Shown here one piece after another: positions 1 to 8,988 of a stretch of 64,000 nt of DNA; the first letter of the stretch is position 1; every line of letters begins with the position of its first letter. A program made the translations under genes and the position numbers. Under the pieces are notes generated by a model, which was not told the DNA's origin, searched no databases, and worked only from the letters and a program-made list of their open reading frames with translations. Source of the DNA: JBNAGF01 sp049801055 (GTDB taxonomy: Bacteria > Pseudomonadota > Alphaproteobacteria > Rhodobacterales > Rhodobacteraceae). The stretch is taken from NCBI RefSeq assembly GCF_049801055.1, contig NZ_JBNAGF010000002.1:186001-250000 (forward strand), read 5' to 3'.

Positions 1-363
1 TCCGATGTCGTCGAATTTCTTCGCCCGCAGCAGGTGACGGTGATCCCCTACGAGCGGCGTGGCAGCAATGTGGATCTGCTGCGCGTTCTGGTGCCGGAAC
101 TTGCCGAAGCTCCGCTTGCGGAACCCGAAACGACGCTGAACCTGTCAGCGACCGACGCTGCGCTTGAGGCCTTGCAGGCACGCTATCGCGCAGGCGAGGA
201 ACTGACGCGAAAGCAGTGGCAGGGGGTCATCGCTGAACATGCCCATGACCGCGCGCCGCGTGGTGTGGCAGCGTTTCCCGAGGCGGACCGAAACCGGCTC
301 AACGATCGCTATCTTGTTGACCTCGCCCGATTGTCGGAAATGCCGGATATCCGGTTCATCTGA
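1..363 (+). CDS. C-terminal part of an unidentified protein (5' end outside window)
   Basis: The frame is open from the first base and ends in TGA at 361-363, giving 120 residues of a protein whose start lies upstream. The visible part is soluble and charged, with a leucine/alanine-rich helical stretch and a C-terminus that reads like the end of roseobacter sulfotransferase- or glycosyltransferase-type proteins (LN-RYL-DL-RL pattern). This resemblance is weak and no catalytic motif is visible, so I do not assign a function. It converges on mazG with a 12-nt gap. Confidence 0.6.
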   Translation, partial: SDVVEFLRPQQVTVIPYERRGSNVDLLRVLVPELAEAPLAEPETTLNLSATDAALEALQARYRAGEELTRKQWQGVIAEHAHDRAPRGVAAFPEADRNRLNDRYLVDLARLSEMPDIRFI

Positions 364-375
364 TCAGATTGGCCG

Positions 376-1197
376 TCAACCGGATGCCCGTTCATCCAGT
401 TTCACCCGATCCCAGAGCGCATCCATCTCTTCGAGGTCGCTTTCCTGCGGGGTCTTACCGCGATCCGCCAAATGCGCCTCGATCCCGGCAAACCGGCGAG
501 TGAACTTGGCGTTGGTCCGTCGCAGCGCGGCCTCGGGTTCAATGCCGAGATGGCGCCCAAGATTGACGATGACAAATAGAAGATCACCGAATTCGTCTTC
601 GAGTGCATCCATGTCCTTCAGATCGCGGGCTTCTTCCAGCTCGGCGGCCTCTTCGGTGATCTTGGCCAGCACATGAGAGGCATCGGGCCAGTCGAACCCG
701 ACCCGCGCGGCGCGGTTCTGCAACTTGTAGGCGCGCAGCAAAGCGGGCAGGTTGGCCGCAACGCCATCCAGCGTGCCCTGCTGTTTCTTTCCGGCCCGCT
801 CTGCGGCCTTGATCGCCTCCCAGTCGCGTGTCTGCTGTTCCGCAGACTTGTCTCGGGTTTCATCGCCAAAAACATGCGGATGCCGGGTGACCATCTTGTC
901 GGACATGGTGCGGACGACGTCCTGAAACGAGAAATGCCCGGCCTCCTGCGCCATCTGGGCGTGAAACACGGACTGGAACAGCAGATCGCCAAGCTCGCCT
1001 TTGAGCTCATCCCACGCTTCGCGCTCGATCGCATCGGCCACCTCATAGGCCTCTTCGATGGTGTAGGGCGCGATGGTAGCGAAATCCTGCTCTATGTCCC
1101 AGGGGCAGCCCGATTGCGGATCCCGTAACCGCCGCATGATCTCGAGCAGTCTTTCTATCCCTGCGTCAGAGTCGTGGATCAACGCATCGTCAGCCAT
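376..1197 (-). CDS. mazG: Nucleoside triphosphate pyrophosphohydrolase MazG
   Basis: MazG hydrolyses (d)NTPs to the monophosphate and pyrophosphate and is thought to clean the nucleotide pool and dampen stringent-response signalling. The 273-residue product has the usual two MazG domains. The N-terminal one carries EEAYEVADAI followed by ELKGELGDLLFQ, and the C-terminal one carries EEAAELEEA followed by DEFGDLLFVIVN; both match the ExxE plus ExxD metal-binding pattern. I chose the ATG at 1197 (MADDALIH) because GAGG lies nine bases upstream. An in-frame ATG at 1233 would add 12 poorly conserved residues. The gene is divergent from the M20 amidohydrolase, so the ~65 nt between them should hold both promoters. 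Confidence 0.95.
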   Translation of the reverse strand: MADDALIHDSDAGIERLLEIMRRLRDPQSGCPWDIEQDFATIAPYTIEEAYEVADAIEREAWDELKGELGDLLFQSVFHAQMAQEAGHFSFQDVVRTMSDKMVTRHPHVFGDETRDKSAEQQTRDWEAIKAAERAGKKQQGTLDGVAANLPALLRAYKLQNRAARVGFDWPDASHVLAKITEEAAELEEARDLKDMDALEDEFGDLLFVIVNLGRHLGIEPEAALRRTNAKFTRRFAGIEAHLADRGKTPQESDLEEMDALWDRVKLDERASG

Positions 1198-1263
1198 TGC
1201 AGCGGTCCTCATTCCGGTGTCAGATGCATCCATTCCGCAGCTTGGTCAAGGAGTCCACCCTCA

Positions 1264-2427
1264 ATGCCCGTCGTCAACCGAATTGCCGAATTCGCCAGTG
1301 ACATGGCCCAGTGGCGCCAGCACCTGCATACAATCCCCGAGCTCGGACTCGACTGCCACGAAACATCCGCATTTGTCACCGAACGGTTGCGTGAATTCGG
1401 GGTGGACGAGATTCACAATGGGTTTGCCCGCACCGGACTGGTTGCAATCATCAAAGGGCAGGGCGACGGGCCCACGATCGGGTTGCGTGCAGATATGGAC
1501 GGCCTGCCAATCGAAGAGGAGACGGGGCTGGCCTACGCCTCGAAGACGCCGGGCAAGATGCATGCTTGCGGCCATGACGGGCACACAACAATGCTGCTGG
1601 GTGCAGCCCGCTATCTGGCTGAAACACGCAAATTCTCGGGGCGCGTGGCCTTGATCTTTCAACCCGCCGAAGAGCAGGGAGCCGGGGCAGAGGTCATGGT
1701 GGACGAGGGCATCATGGACACGTTCGATATTTCACAGGTCTATGCGCTCCACAACGCGCCGGGATTTGAGCCAGGCGGTTTCTTTACCACGCCCGGGCCC
1801 CTGATGGCGGCGGTCGATACGTTCCACGTGGATATTCAGGGGGTAGGTGGCCACGGGGCCATGCCCCATGAGACCCGAGACCCGGTAATGGCGGCCTGCG
1901 GCGTTGCACAGGCGTTTCAAACGATCGTCAGCCGCAACAACTATGCACTCGATGATCTTGTCGTTTCGGTGACCCAGATTCATACCGGCACGGTCGACAA
2001 CGTGATCCCGGATACGGCTTACATCAACGGCACGGTGCGAACCTTCGATCCCAAGGTTCAGGACATGGTAGAACAGCGCATGGGCGAGATTGTGGCCGGG
2101 CAGGCTGCGAGCTACGGTGTCGAGGCCACCCTGCGTTATGAGCGCGGATACCCGGCAACCGTGAACGACCCGGAAAAGACCGGTTTTGCCACCGAAGTAG
2201 CCCGCGACATCGCCGGAGACGCGCGGGTGGTTGCAGAAGCCGGGCGCGAGATGGGGGCCGAGGATTTTTCCTACATGCTGCAGGCGCGTCCCGGTGCCTA
2301 TCTGTTCGTCGGTCAAGGCAACAGCGCGGGGCTGCACCACCCCAAATACAACTTCAATGACGAGATTGCCCCGGTAGGTGCATCGTTTTTTGCGCGCATC
2401 GTCGAGACTGCGCAACCGTTGGCATGA
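1264..2427 (+). CDS. M20D-family amidohydrolase (hippurate hydrolase / N-acyl amino acid hydrolase type)
   Basis: This 387-residue dinuclear metallohydrolase belongs to the M20 peptidase family, whose members remove acyl groups from N-acylated amino acids or related amides in the cytoplasm. Visible motifs are HACGHDGHTTMLLGAA (metal ligands), the catalytic glutamate in FQPAEEQGAGAE, the dimerisation-domain GVGGHGAMPHE, and GAEDFSYM near the C-terminus. The start at 1264 is preceded by AAGGAG at 1248-1253. It lies 56 nt upstream of two ureohydrolase genes on the same strand, so the three probably act together on an acylated or guanidino nitrogen compound. The exact substrate cannot be read from the sequence. 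Confidence 0.92.
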   Translation: MPVVNRIAEFASDMAQWRQHLHTIPELGLDCHETSAFVTERLREFGVDEIHNGFARTGLVAIIKGQGDGPTIGLRADMDGLPIEEETGLAYASKTPGKMHACGHDGHTTMLLGAARYLAETRKFSGRVALIFQPAEEQGAGAEVMVDEGIMDTFDISQVYALHNAPGFEPGGFFTTPGPLMAAVDTFHVDIQGVGGHGAMPHETRDPVMAACGVAQAFQTIVSRNNYALDDLVVSVTQIHTGTVDNVIPDTAYINGTVRTFDPKVQDMVEQRMGEIVAGQAASYGVEATLRYERGYPATVNDPEKTGFATEVARDIAGDARVVAEAGREMGAEDFSYMLQARPGAYLFVGQGNSAGLHHPKYNFNDEIAPVGASFFARIVETAQPLA

Positions 2428-2483
2428 AAATGGCGCCGGCGTGCGCTCAATAAACAGATTGATCAGGCAGGGAGCACGGACAC

Positions 2484-3455
2484 ATGGGCCTTGAAGACGC
2501 AAAAAGCAAAGTGGACGAGGCGTTCACCCGCAACGACCTCAAAGGGCTTTCCTTCGAGAATACATTCGGCGGAGCAATGTCGTTTCTGCGTCGGCGTTAC
2601 ACCAAGGATCTGGACGGGGTAGATATCGCCGTCACCGGTGTGCCCTTTGATCAGGCGGTCACCAATCGCCCGGGCACCCGACTGGGTCCCCGCGCGATCC
2701 GTGAGGCAAGCGCGTTGCAATCGCCGGATGCACCCTATGGATGGCCGTTCGATGCGCTCAGTGAACTGGCGATCGTAGACTATGGCGACATGGCATTCGA
2801 CTATGCCAACATCCCCGAGTTTCCGGATACTTTGACCCGCCACATCCGCTCCATTCTGGCTGCCGGTACGGCTTCGGTTACCCTTGGCGGCGACCACTAT
2901 ATCAGTTTCCCCATTCTGAAAGCCTATGCCGAGAAATATGGCCCGATCTCGCTGGTGCAGTTTGATGCTCATACCGACACATGGGCAGACGACGATATGA
3001 ATCGGGTCGATCATGGCACCATGTTTTACAAGGCGGTAAAGTCGGGGATTGTCGATCCGGCCCGCTCGGTGCAGGTCGGAATTCGGACCACGAACGAGGA
3101 TACGCTGGGCGTCAACATCATCGACGCCCGCGAGGTGCATGAGGCCGGACCCGTGGCAACGGCGCAAAAGATCCGCGAGATCGTCGGCAGCCATCCGGTT
3201 TATCTCAGCTTTGATATCGACGGGCTGGATCCGGCCTATGCGCCGGGCACCGGCACTCCCGTATGGGGTGGTCTGACCAGTGCGCAGGCGTCGATTATCT
3301 TGCGCGATCTGGCAGGTATCAACATAAAGGGGGGTGACGTGGTCGAAGTTTCGCCGCCATTCGACACCACCGGAGCCACTGCAATCGCCGGGGCGCATGT
3401 GGCCGTGCAGATCATCTGCCTGCTGGGCTGGACCCTGCTGAAAGACGCCGAATGA
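2484..3455 (+). CDS. Ureohydrolase (agmatinase/arginase family), first of a tandem pair
   Basis: The 323-residue protein has the complete binuclear manganese site of the ureohydrolase fold: GGDHYIS, DAHTDTWAD and FDIDGLDPAYAPGTGTP. The family cleaves a guanidino group to urea plus an amine; known substrates include agmatine, guanidinobutyrate, guanidinopropionate and free guanidine. A purine-rich GGGAG lies about 10 nt before the ATG. Its stop overlaps the next ureohydrolase by 4 nt (ATGA at 3452-3455), which implies translational coupling. The two proteins differ considerably outside the metal motifs, so they may have different substrates or form a mixed oligomer. Agmatinase is the default name and is not proven here. 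Confidence 0.9.
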   Translation: MGLEDAKSKVDEAFTRNDLKGLSFENTFGGAMSFLRRRYTKDLDGVDIAVTGVPFDQAVTNRPGTRLGPRAIREASALQSPDAPYGWPFDALSELAIVDYGDMAFDYANIPEFPDTLTRHIRSILAAGTASVTLGGDHYISFPILKAYAEKYGPISLVQFDAHTDTWADDDMNRVDHGTMFYKAVKSGIVDPARSVQVGIRTTNEDTLGVNIIDAREVHEAGPVATAQKIREIVGSHPVYLSFDIDGLDPAYAPGTGTPVWGGLTSAQASIILRDLAGINIKGGDVVEVSPPFDTTGATAIAGAHVAVQIICLLGWTLLKDAE

Positions 3456-4399
3456 GCGGGTTCAACCAGCCGATCAGCGGCAATGATCTGGCCCGGTTTT
3501 CCGGGCCGAACACCTTCATGCGGCTGCCGCAGGCCAACGTGCTTGACGGGCTGGACGTCGCGGTTCTGGGCATTCCGCAGGACATCGGAACATCGTGGCG
3601 GTCGGGCACCCGTTTCGGTCCCAAGCAGATCCGCGCCGAAAGCGCGATGATCCGGCCCTATAACATGGCAACCGGAGCGGCCCCGTTCGACAGCCTGCAG
3701 ATTGCGGATATCGGCGATCTGGCGATCAACACGTTTTCGCTGGCCGACAGCCTCGGGATCATCCGCAACAGTTATGACGGCATCCTTGCCGCAGGAGTGA
3801 TCCCGGTGGCGATGGGCGGGGATCACTCCATCACTTTGCCCATCCTCAGGGCGATTGCCGTGCGGCACGGACCGGTTGCGTTGGTGCATGTGGATGCCCA
3901 TGCCGACGTGAATGACCAGATGTTCGGAGAACGCGAAACCCACGGCACGGTTTTTCGCCGGGCTTGGGAAGAGGGGCTGATCCAGCCGGACAAGACATAT
4001 CAGATCGGGATTCGGGGATCCGGCTACGGCGCAGACGACTTCACTCAGGCACAGGGTTGGGGGTTCCAGCATTTCCCTGCGCACGAGCTCTGGCACCGTA
4101 GTCTCGCCTCGATGGGTGCGGAAATTCGTCGCGATATTGGTGATAGGCCGGTCTACATCTCCTATGATATTGATAGTCTTGATCCGGCCTATGCTCCGGG
4201 TACCGGCACGCCAGAAATCGGTGGTTTAACAACGGCTCAGGCGTTGGAGTTGATCCATGCCCTCAGTGGCGCAAATGTTGTCGGCTGTGATCTGGTCGAG
4301 GTTTCGCCTCCCTACGATCCGTCGGGAAACACGGCCCTGACCGCTGCGAACCTGCTCTTTGAGATGATCTGCATCCTGCCGGGCGTAAAACAACGATAA
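3452..4399 (+). CDS. speB: Ureohydrolase (agmatinase / guanidinobutyrase type), second of the pair
   Basis: This 315-residue ureohydrolase has GGDHSITLP, DAHADVNDQ and YDIDSLDPAYAPGTGTPEIGGL, which form the binuclear metal site. The sequence LDPAYAPGTGTPE with EIGGLT is typical of the agmatinase and guanidinobutyrase branch. It starts inside the stop of the preceding paralogue (ATGA overlap) and is followed after 56 nt by a DUF1499 gene. Urea, putrescine or gamma-aminobutyrate would be the expected products, depending on the substrate. The gene symbol follows the usual naming for this branch; guanidinobutyrase is an equally good reading. Confidence 0.88.
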   Translation: MSGFNQPISGNDLARFSGPNTFMRLPQANVLDGLDVAVLGIPQDIGTSWRSGTRFGPKQIRAESAMIRPYNMATGAAPFDSLQIADIGDLAINTFSLADSLGIIRNSYDGILAAGVIPVAMGGDHSITLPILRAIAVRHGPVALVHVDAHADVNDQMFGERETHGTVFRRAWEEGLIQPDKTYQIGIRGSGYGADDFTQAQGWGFQHFPAHELWHRSLASMGAEIRRDIGDRPVYISYDIDSLDPAYAPGTGTPEIGGLTTAQALELIHALSGANVVGCDLVEVSPPYDPSGNTALTAANLLFEMICILPGVKQR

Positions 4400-4455
4400 C
4401 CGGCCCGCTGGCGCAAAGACCGGCAGGGTCGCCAGGGAAGCGGATTTCGGGAAAG

Positions 4456-4887
4456 ATGAGAAGGCTGATGGTGTTTCTTTGGATTCTTCTGGCGGTCGTG
4501 GTTGTCGTGTTGGGGTACATTCGGCTGGCGCCGAGCGATCCGGTCGAATGGCACGTTGCCCCCAAGGGCGATGAAAGCCGGGACTATGGGCGCGGTGTTC
4601 TGTGGGTGATCGAAACCGGTCCGGACGGGCTGGAAAAACTGGACGAAATCGCGCAATCAACTCCCCGAACCACAGTTCTTGCGGGTTCAGTATCTGAAGG
4701 ATTGATAACCTATGTGACGCGAACGCCGACCATGGGGTTTCCGGACTACGCTTCTGCACAGCAGGATGGGAATACGCTGAAGATCTACTCGCGCAGCCGT
4801 TTCGGCCGATCAGATTTTGGTGTTAATCGGGCCAAGGTCGAAGGCTGGGTTGATGCTTTGCAGGCGGGGGGGCAGTCGGGAGGATAG
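4456..4887 (+). CDS. DUF1499 membrane-anchored protein
   Basis: The 143-residue product has an N-terminal hydrophobic segment (about residues 4-24) followed by a small periplasmic domain. The C-terminal signature FPDYASAQQDG with IYSRSRFGRSDFGVNRAKVE is characteristic of the DUF1499 family, whose function is unknown. The last 78 nt overlap the end of the convergent gene on the other strand (4810-5118). No metal or catalytic motif is visible. Confidence 0.85.
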   Translation: MRRLMVFLWILLAVVVVVLGYIRLAPSDPVEWHVAPKGDESRDYGRGVLWVIETGPDGLEKLDEIAQSTPRTTVLAGSVSEGLITYVTRTPTMGFPDYASAQQDGNTLKIYSRSRFGRSDFGVNRAKVEGWVDALQAGGQSGG

Positions 4888-5118
4888 ACATCCTTCTTGA
4901 ACCTCGCGCCACATAGGGACGTTCAGCGACATCTGGCATTGCGCCATGAACATGCGACCGTCAACCTGCAGGCAGATGGTTTCTCCCAATTCGACCCGCG
5001 AGCCGCGGCTATCGGTGCAGTAACAGTCCTGAACCTTGCCGCCGGGACCAACGACATCGGCCGCGACCGGTGAGGCGGGCGTCAACACTGCCAGAATGAA
5101 TGCAAATGCCTGTTTCAT
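4810..5118 (-). CDS. Small secreted cysteine-containing protein of unknown function
   Basis: The 102-residue product begins with a clear signal peptide (MKQAFAFILAVL, cleavage after PVAA). The mature part contains five cysteines, including the CYC of DCYC and a pattern resembling short roseobacter periplasmic proteins. The start lies only ~60 nt from prfA in the opposite direction, so the promoters face each other. Its 3' end overlaps the DUF1499 gene by 78 nt. Good signal peptide grammar and a divergent promoter argue that it is real; homology could not be tested. Confidence 0.6.
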   Translation of the reverse strand: MKQAFAFILAVLTPASPVAADVVGPGGKVQDCYCTDSRGSRVELGETICLQVDGRMFMAQCQMSLNVPMWREVQEGCLSSRLPPRLQSINPAFDLGPINTKI

Positions 5119-5180
5119 ACGTCTAGAATAGCATAGCCTCGCCCCTTGACCAATTACGCATGATACCGCACACCGCCCAA

Positions 5181-6251
5181 ATGGTCCCAGAAGAACGTCT
5201 AGAACAGATCAGCCAGCGTTTTCAGTATCTGGAAGCGGCCATGGCCGATGGTGCCAGCGGTGGAGATATCGCCGCTCTGGCAAAGGAGTATTCCGACCTC
5301 AAGCCGGTCGTCGAACAAATCGCCGCCTGGCGGCAGTTGCGCACAGATCTGGCCGAGGCCGAGGAAATGCTCTCCGATCCCGATATGAAGGAATTGGCCG
5401 AAGAAGAATTGTCGGGTCTCAAGGCGGCGCTGCCAGAGGCCGAACAGGCTCTGCAACTGGCGCTGTTGCCGAAAGACGAGGCCGACGCCCGGCCCGCCAT
5501 TCTGGAAATCCGACCCGGAACGGGTGGCGACGAAGCGGCCCTTTTTGCCGGTGACCTTCTGCGCATGTACCAGCGGTTCGCCGAAACGCAGGGATGGAAG
5601 CTGGAGATCATAGAAGAGCAGGCGACCGAGCTTGGCGGCATCAAGGAGGTCGTTGCCCATATCAAGGGCGAGAATGTCTTTGCCCGGTTGAAATTCGAAT
5701 CCGGCGTTCATCGGGTGCAGCGGGTTCCGACAACCGAAAGCGGGGGACGTATTCATACCTCGGCGGCCACCGTCGCAGTTCTGCCCGAGGCCGAGGACGT
5801 GGATATTCAGGTCGATCCGGGGGATATCCGGATCGATACGATGCGCAGCTCCGGCGCGGGCGGACAGCATGTCAACACGACCGATTCGGCTGTCCGGATT
5901 ACGCACATTCCAAGCGGTATCGTTGTGACCAGTTCGGAAAAATCGCAGCACCGAAACCGCGAGATCGCCATGCAAGTTCTCAAGACACGGCTTTTCGATC
6001 TGGAGCGCCAGCGGGTGGACAGCGAACGATCGGCCGACCGCGCCAGTCAGATCGGATCTGGCGACCGGTCCGAGCGGATTCGCACCTACAATTTTCCTCA
6101 AGGCCGCATGACGGATCACCGGATCAACCTGACGGTCTACAAGCTGGACCAGATCATGCAGGGCGACCTGATCGAGGTGATCGATGCCCTGACCGCCGAC
6201 GATCAGGCGCGCCGCCTTGCCGAGATGGGGCAGGAGGGCAAGGGAGTATGA
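5181..6251 (+). CDS. prfA: Peptide chain release factor 1
   Basis: RF1 recognises UAA and UAG stop codons and triggers peptide release on the ribosome. The catalytic GGQ is present in SGAGGQHVNTTDSAVR, and the codon-recognition loop region precedes it (domain 2 with EIRPGTGGDEAALFAGDL). The 356-residue length from the ATG at 5181 (MVPEERLEQI) is normal for the family. An in-frame ATG at 5160 would add seven residues; neither start has a strong ribosome-binding site. The stop overlaps prmC by 4 nt, coupling the factor to the enzyme that methylates its GGQ glutamine. Confidence 0.97.
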   Translation: MVPEERLEQISQRFQYLEAAMADGASGGDIAALAKEYSDLKPVVEQIAAWRQLRTDLAEAEEMLSDPDMKELAEEELSGLKAALPEAEQALQLALLPKDEADARPAILEIRPGTGGDEAALFAGDLLRMYQRFAETQGWKLEIIEEQATELGGIKEVVAHIKGENVFARLKFESGVHRVQRVPTTESGGRIHTSAATVAVLPEAEDVDIQVDPGDIRIDTMRSSGAGGQHVNTTDSAVRITHIPSGIVVTSSEKSQHRNREIAMQVLKTRLFDLERQRVDSERSADRASQIGSGDRSERIRTYNFPQGRMTDHRINLTVYKLDQIMQGDLIEVIDALTADDQARRLAEMGQEGKGV

Positions 6252-7105
6252 GCGTTCCTGCAAATGAGACTCAGACGGCCGCTCAGGCTATGGCTGCGGC
6301 CGCGGCGCGGCTGCGGGCGGCCGGGGTTCCCGACCCTGCGCGCGATGCGCGGTTGCTGCTAGCCCATGCCGCCAAGGTCGAGGCCGCGCGCGTGACCCTG
6401 ATCGCGCCTGAGGCGCTCGACCCTGAGATCGCCGAGCGATATGAGAACCTCATTGCATTGCGGGTGATCCGTGTGCCGGTGTCGCATCTGATTGGCGAAC
6501 GCGAGTTTTATGGTCGCCGGTTCAAGGTCAGCGCCGATGTACTGGATCCACGGCCCGAGACGGAAACCCTGATTGAGGCGGCGTTGTCGGAACCGTTTGA
6601 CCGCGTTCTGGATCTTGGGATTGGGTCGGGATGTATTCTGGTGACATTGCTTGCCGAGAACTCGACCGCCTCAGGCATGGGCATCGATATCAGTGAGGCG
6701 GCTTGCTTGCAGGCCAGTGCAAACGCGGTTCTGCACAGGGTGGCTGACCGTGCCGAGATCCGGCAGTCGGATTGGTTTTCTGGTGTCGAGGGCGTGTTCG
6801 ATCTGATCGTCTGCAACCCGCCCTATATCGCGCGCGAAGAAATGGATGGGCTTGCAGAAGAGGTTCGCAACCACGAGCCGGTTCTGGCCCTCACCGATGG
6901 GGCCGATGGGCTGGAATGCTATCGGTCGATCGCGCCGCGTGCCCCGGAGTTTCTTGCTGCGGGAGGGCGGATTCTGGTCGAAATCGGCCCGACGCAGGGG
7001 CAGGCAGTGTCCGATCTGTTTGCGGAGTCAGGGCTCTCGAACGTCCGGGTAATCCGTGATCTCGACGGGCGAGACCGCGTCGTTTGCGCACAGTTGGTTG
7101 CCTGA
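6248..7105 (+). CDS. prmC: Release factor glutamine N5-methyltransferase PrmC
   Basis: PrmC methylates the glutamine of the GGQ motif in RF1 and RF2 using S-adenosylmethionine. The 285-residue protein has the SAM motif DLGIGSGCILVTLL and the glutamine-binding NPPY in VCNPPYIAREE. The start at 6248 (MSVPANETQ) overlaps the prfA stop as ATGA and follows the AGGGAG of 6240-6245. The same frame is open much further upstream through prfA, but that part is a shadow. Confidence 0.97.
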   Translation: MSVPANETQTAAQAMAAAAARLRAAGVPDPARDARLLLAHAAKVEAARVTLIAPEALDPEIAERYENLIALRVIRVPVSHLIGEREFYGRRFKVSADVLDPRPETETLIEAALSEPFDRVLDLGIGSGCILVTLLAENSTASGMGIDISEAACLQASANAVLHRVADRAEIRQSDWFSGVEGVFDLIVCNPPYIAREEMDGLAEEVRNHEPVLALTDGADGLECYRSIAPRAPEFLAAGGRILVEIGPTQGQAVSDLFAESGLSNVRVIRDLDGRDRVVCAQLVA

Positions 7106-7107
7106 AC

Positions 7108-7122
7108 ACCCCAGAACGGGGT
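7108..7122 (+). terminator. Weak hairpin after prmC
   Basis: A five-base-pair stem ACCCC/GGGGT with loop AGAAC immediately follows the prmC stop, and a T-rich stretch (CCAGTTTTTG) lies 10-15 nt further on. The stem is short, so this is only a possible terminator for prfA-prmC. Confidence 0.3.
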
Positions 7123-7238
7123 TATTGTTGCCAGTTTTTGCCTAATCCCGGTAAAAAACGCGTGGACAATGCGCGGAGCCCCTTGCCACCCGGCTCTGGA
7201 CGTGTTTACTCATAACTGTCGCAGCGCAGGAGACACCT

Positions 7239-7952
7239 ATGCTCTCGCGCGACACCAAGCCCCAAAAGTCGATTTCCCGGCGCGTCACAACGCATGGATC
7301 GTCAAACGGGTTAATCGGCAGTGAGAATAAGGCTGACCAAGGCAAAATGAGATCTTCGAAATCACGTTCGCGGTCTAAATCGAACCGCAACCGCCCCTCT
7401 GGTGGCAATGTCGTCAACCGCGTGTTCGACAGCTCCGGCCCCGAGGGCAAGGTGCGCGGTACGCCGCAACAGATCATCGACAAATACAACCAGCTCGCCC
7501 GCGATGCGCAGTTGGGCAATGACCGGGTGGCTGCGGAGAACTTCCAGCAGCATGCCGAGCATTACCTGCGCCTTCTGAGCGAAGCGCAGCGGGAGATCGA
7601 GGCCCGCCGCGAAGAGCAGGAACGGCAGAACCGCGAACGCCAGGCCGAGCGGGATCGGGAGCGCGCAGAACGCGCCGAGCGTCAGGAGCGTGAAGCCGCC
7701 ACGCGGGTTGAAGACCCTGCCGAGGCGCCCCAGCCGGATGTGCTGGATCTGGGTGCAGTTCCGGCTGAAGACGACAACGGCCTTGTCGAAACACCTGAAA
7801 GCAAGCCCAAAAAGCAGACCCGTCGACCGCGCGGCCGCAAGCCTGCCAAAGCCGATGATGCAAAGTCCGATGAAGGCAAAGCTTCAAAGAAAGCGGACGA
7901 AAAAGACGCAGTCGAAGCCGGAAACGGCGATACGCCGGAAGCGGCTGAGTAA
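7239..7952 (+). CDS. DUF4167 protein with charged low-complexity tail
   Basis: The family is confined largely to Alphaproteobacteria and has no established role. The conserved DUF4167 block runs from about residue 60 (RVFDSSGPEGKVRGT, QIIDKYNQLARDAQ, ENFQQHAEHYLRLL). It is followed by an RE-rich probable long helix (about 125-155) and an acidic/lysine-rich disordered tail. GGAG lies six nt before the ATG at 7239. The canonical family start (MRSSKSRSRSKSNRN) would be the ATG at 7347, which would leave a 5' leader; the good Shine-Dalgarno favours 7239 but the family length favours 7347. The basic N-terminus suggests nucleic-acid or ribosome contact, which is inference. Confidence 0.85.
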   Translation: MLSRDTKPQKSISRRVTTHGSSNGLIGSENKADQGKMRSSKSRSRSKSNRNRPSGGNVVNRVFDSSGPEGKVRGTPQQIIDKYNQLARDAQLGNDRVAAENFQQHAEHYLRLLSEAQREIEARREEQERQNRERQAERDRERAERAERQEREAATRVEDPAEAPQPDVLDLGAVPAEDDNGLVETPESKPKKQTRRPRGRKPAKADDAKSDEGKASKKADEKDAVEAGNGDTPEAAE

Positions 7953-7989
7953 GCCCGCGGCGGAAAAGCCTGAAACCGACAATGTCGAA

Positions 7990-8021
7990 GGGTGCCCGAA
8001 TAACGGCACCCTTTGTGCTTT
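7990..8021 (+). terminator. Rho-independent-type terminator after the DUF4167 gene
   Basis: A seven-base-pair perfect stem GGGTGCC/GGCACCC (7990-7996 with 8005-8011) with an 8-nt loop is followed by CTTTGTGCTTT. It lies 38 nt after the DUF4167 stop and between convergent transcription units, so it may also serve rsmA on the other strand. Confidence 0.6.
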
Positions 8022-8145
8022 CCGGGTTAAATCGATGAGGCCGGGTCGCTTCCTGCGCGACGAGACGGAAGCTGCAAAAATGGTTGGAGAATCGGTTCCG
8101 AAATCTCGAAGCCGTGCCAGCCAGTTCGACTTGCCAGTTTGCCGT

Positions 8146-8988
8146 TCAGTTCTTTGCAAGCGATCGGGCCAGCGCGCAGAAAGCCTCTAGTGGAACCCGT
8201 TCCGCTCGTTCGGTTGGCGCAACGCCGGCCGCTTTCAGGTGTTCCTCGATATCAGGGGCGATACCTTTGAGCGCGGCGCGGAGCATTTTGCGGCGTTGGT
8301 TGAACGCTGCGGCAACGACGCGCGAGAGGATGGCCGCATCGGCAGGAAAGCGGGGCTCTGGCAGAGCAGTCAGGTGGACCACCGCTGATGATACCTTCGG
8401 CGGTGGCGTGAAAGCCCCGGGAGGCAGAGACAGCGCTATCCGCGCGTCAGCACGCCATTGGGCCAGAATAGCCAGACGCCCATAGGCCTTGGATCCCGGT
8501 TGCGCGACGATCCGCTCGGCCACTTCGCGCTGGAACATCAGGGTCAGGCTTTCCCAGAACGGCGGCCACTCATCAGGCGTGAGCCATCTGACCAGAAGCT
8601 CCGTGCCGACATTGTAGGGCAAGTTGGCCGCGACCCGGATTGGCGGTGCCAGATGGGCAAGCGGGTCGATTTCCAGCGCATCCCCGTTTATGACCTCGAG
8701 ACGGCCGGGATAGGCTTCGGCAATTTCAGCAAGGGCGGGCAGGCATCGTGTATCCTTTTCGATCGCCAGCACTTTGCGTGCGCCTTCACTGAGAAGGCCG
8801 CGGGTCAACCCGCCGGGGCCAGGGCCGATCTCCAGCACATCGCACCCGGCCAGATCTCCGGCTTGACGGGCGATCTTGGCGGTCAGGTTCAGATCCAGCA
8901 GGAAGTTCTGGCCGAGCGACTTGCGGGCCGACAGCTGGTGTTTGGCAATCACGTCGCGCAGTGGCGGGAGGGTGTCGATGGCGCTCAT
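8146..8988 (-). CDS. rsmA: 16S rRNA (adenine1518-N6/adenine1519-N6)-dimethyltransferase
   Basis: RsmA (KsgA) dimethylates two adjacent adenines near the 3' end of 16S rRNA during 30S maturation. The 280-residue protein shows QNFLLDLNLTAKIA, the SAM-binding VLEIGPGPGGLTRGLL, and the catalytic NLPYNVGTELLVRWL. It is the last gene of the envelope-biogenesis operon and overlaps pdxA by 4 nt, an order often seen in Proteobacteria (lptD-surA-pdxA-rsmA). Confidence 0.97.
   Translation of the reverse strand: MSAIDTLPPLRDVIAKHQLSARKSLGQNFLLDLNLTAKIARQAGDLAGCDVLEIGPGPGGLTRGLLSEGARKVLAIEKDTRCLPALAEIAEAYPGRLEVINGDALEIDPLAHLAPPIRVAANLPYNVGTELLVRWLTPDEWPPFWESLTLMFQREVAERIVAQPGSKAYGRLAILAQWRADARIALSLPPGAFTPPPKVSSAVVHLTALPEPRFPADAAILSRVVAAAFNQRRKMLRAALKGIAPDIEEHLKAAGVAPTERAERVPLEAFCALARSLAKN

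Noticed and set aside
5594..6247. Upstream extension of the prmC frame
   Set aside because: This part overlaps prfA in another frame, and the family start with ATGA coupling is at 6248.
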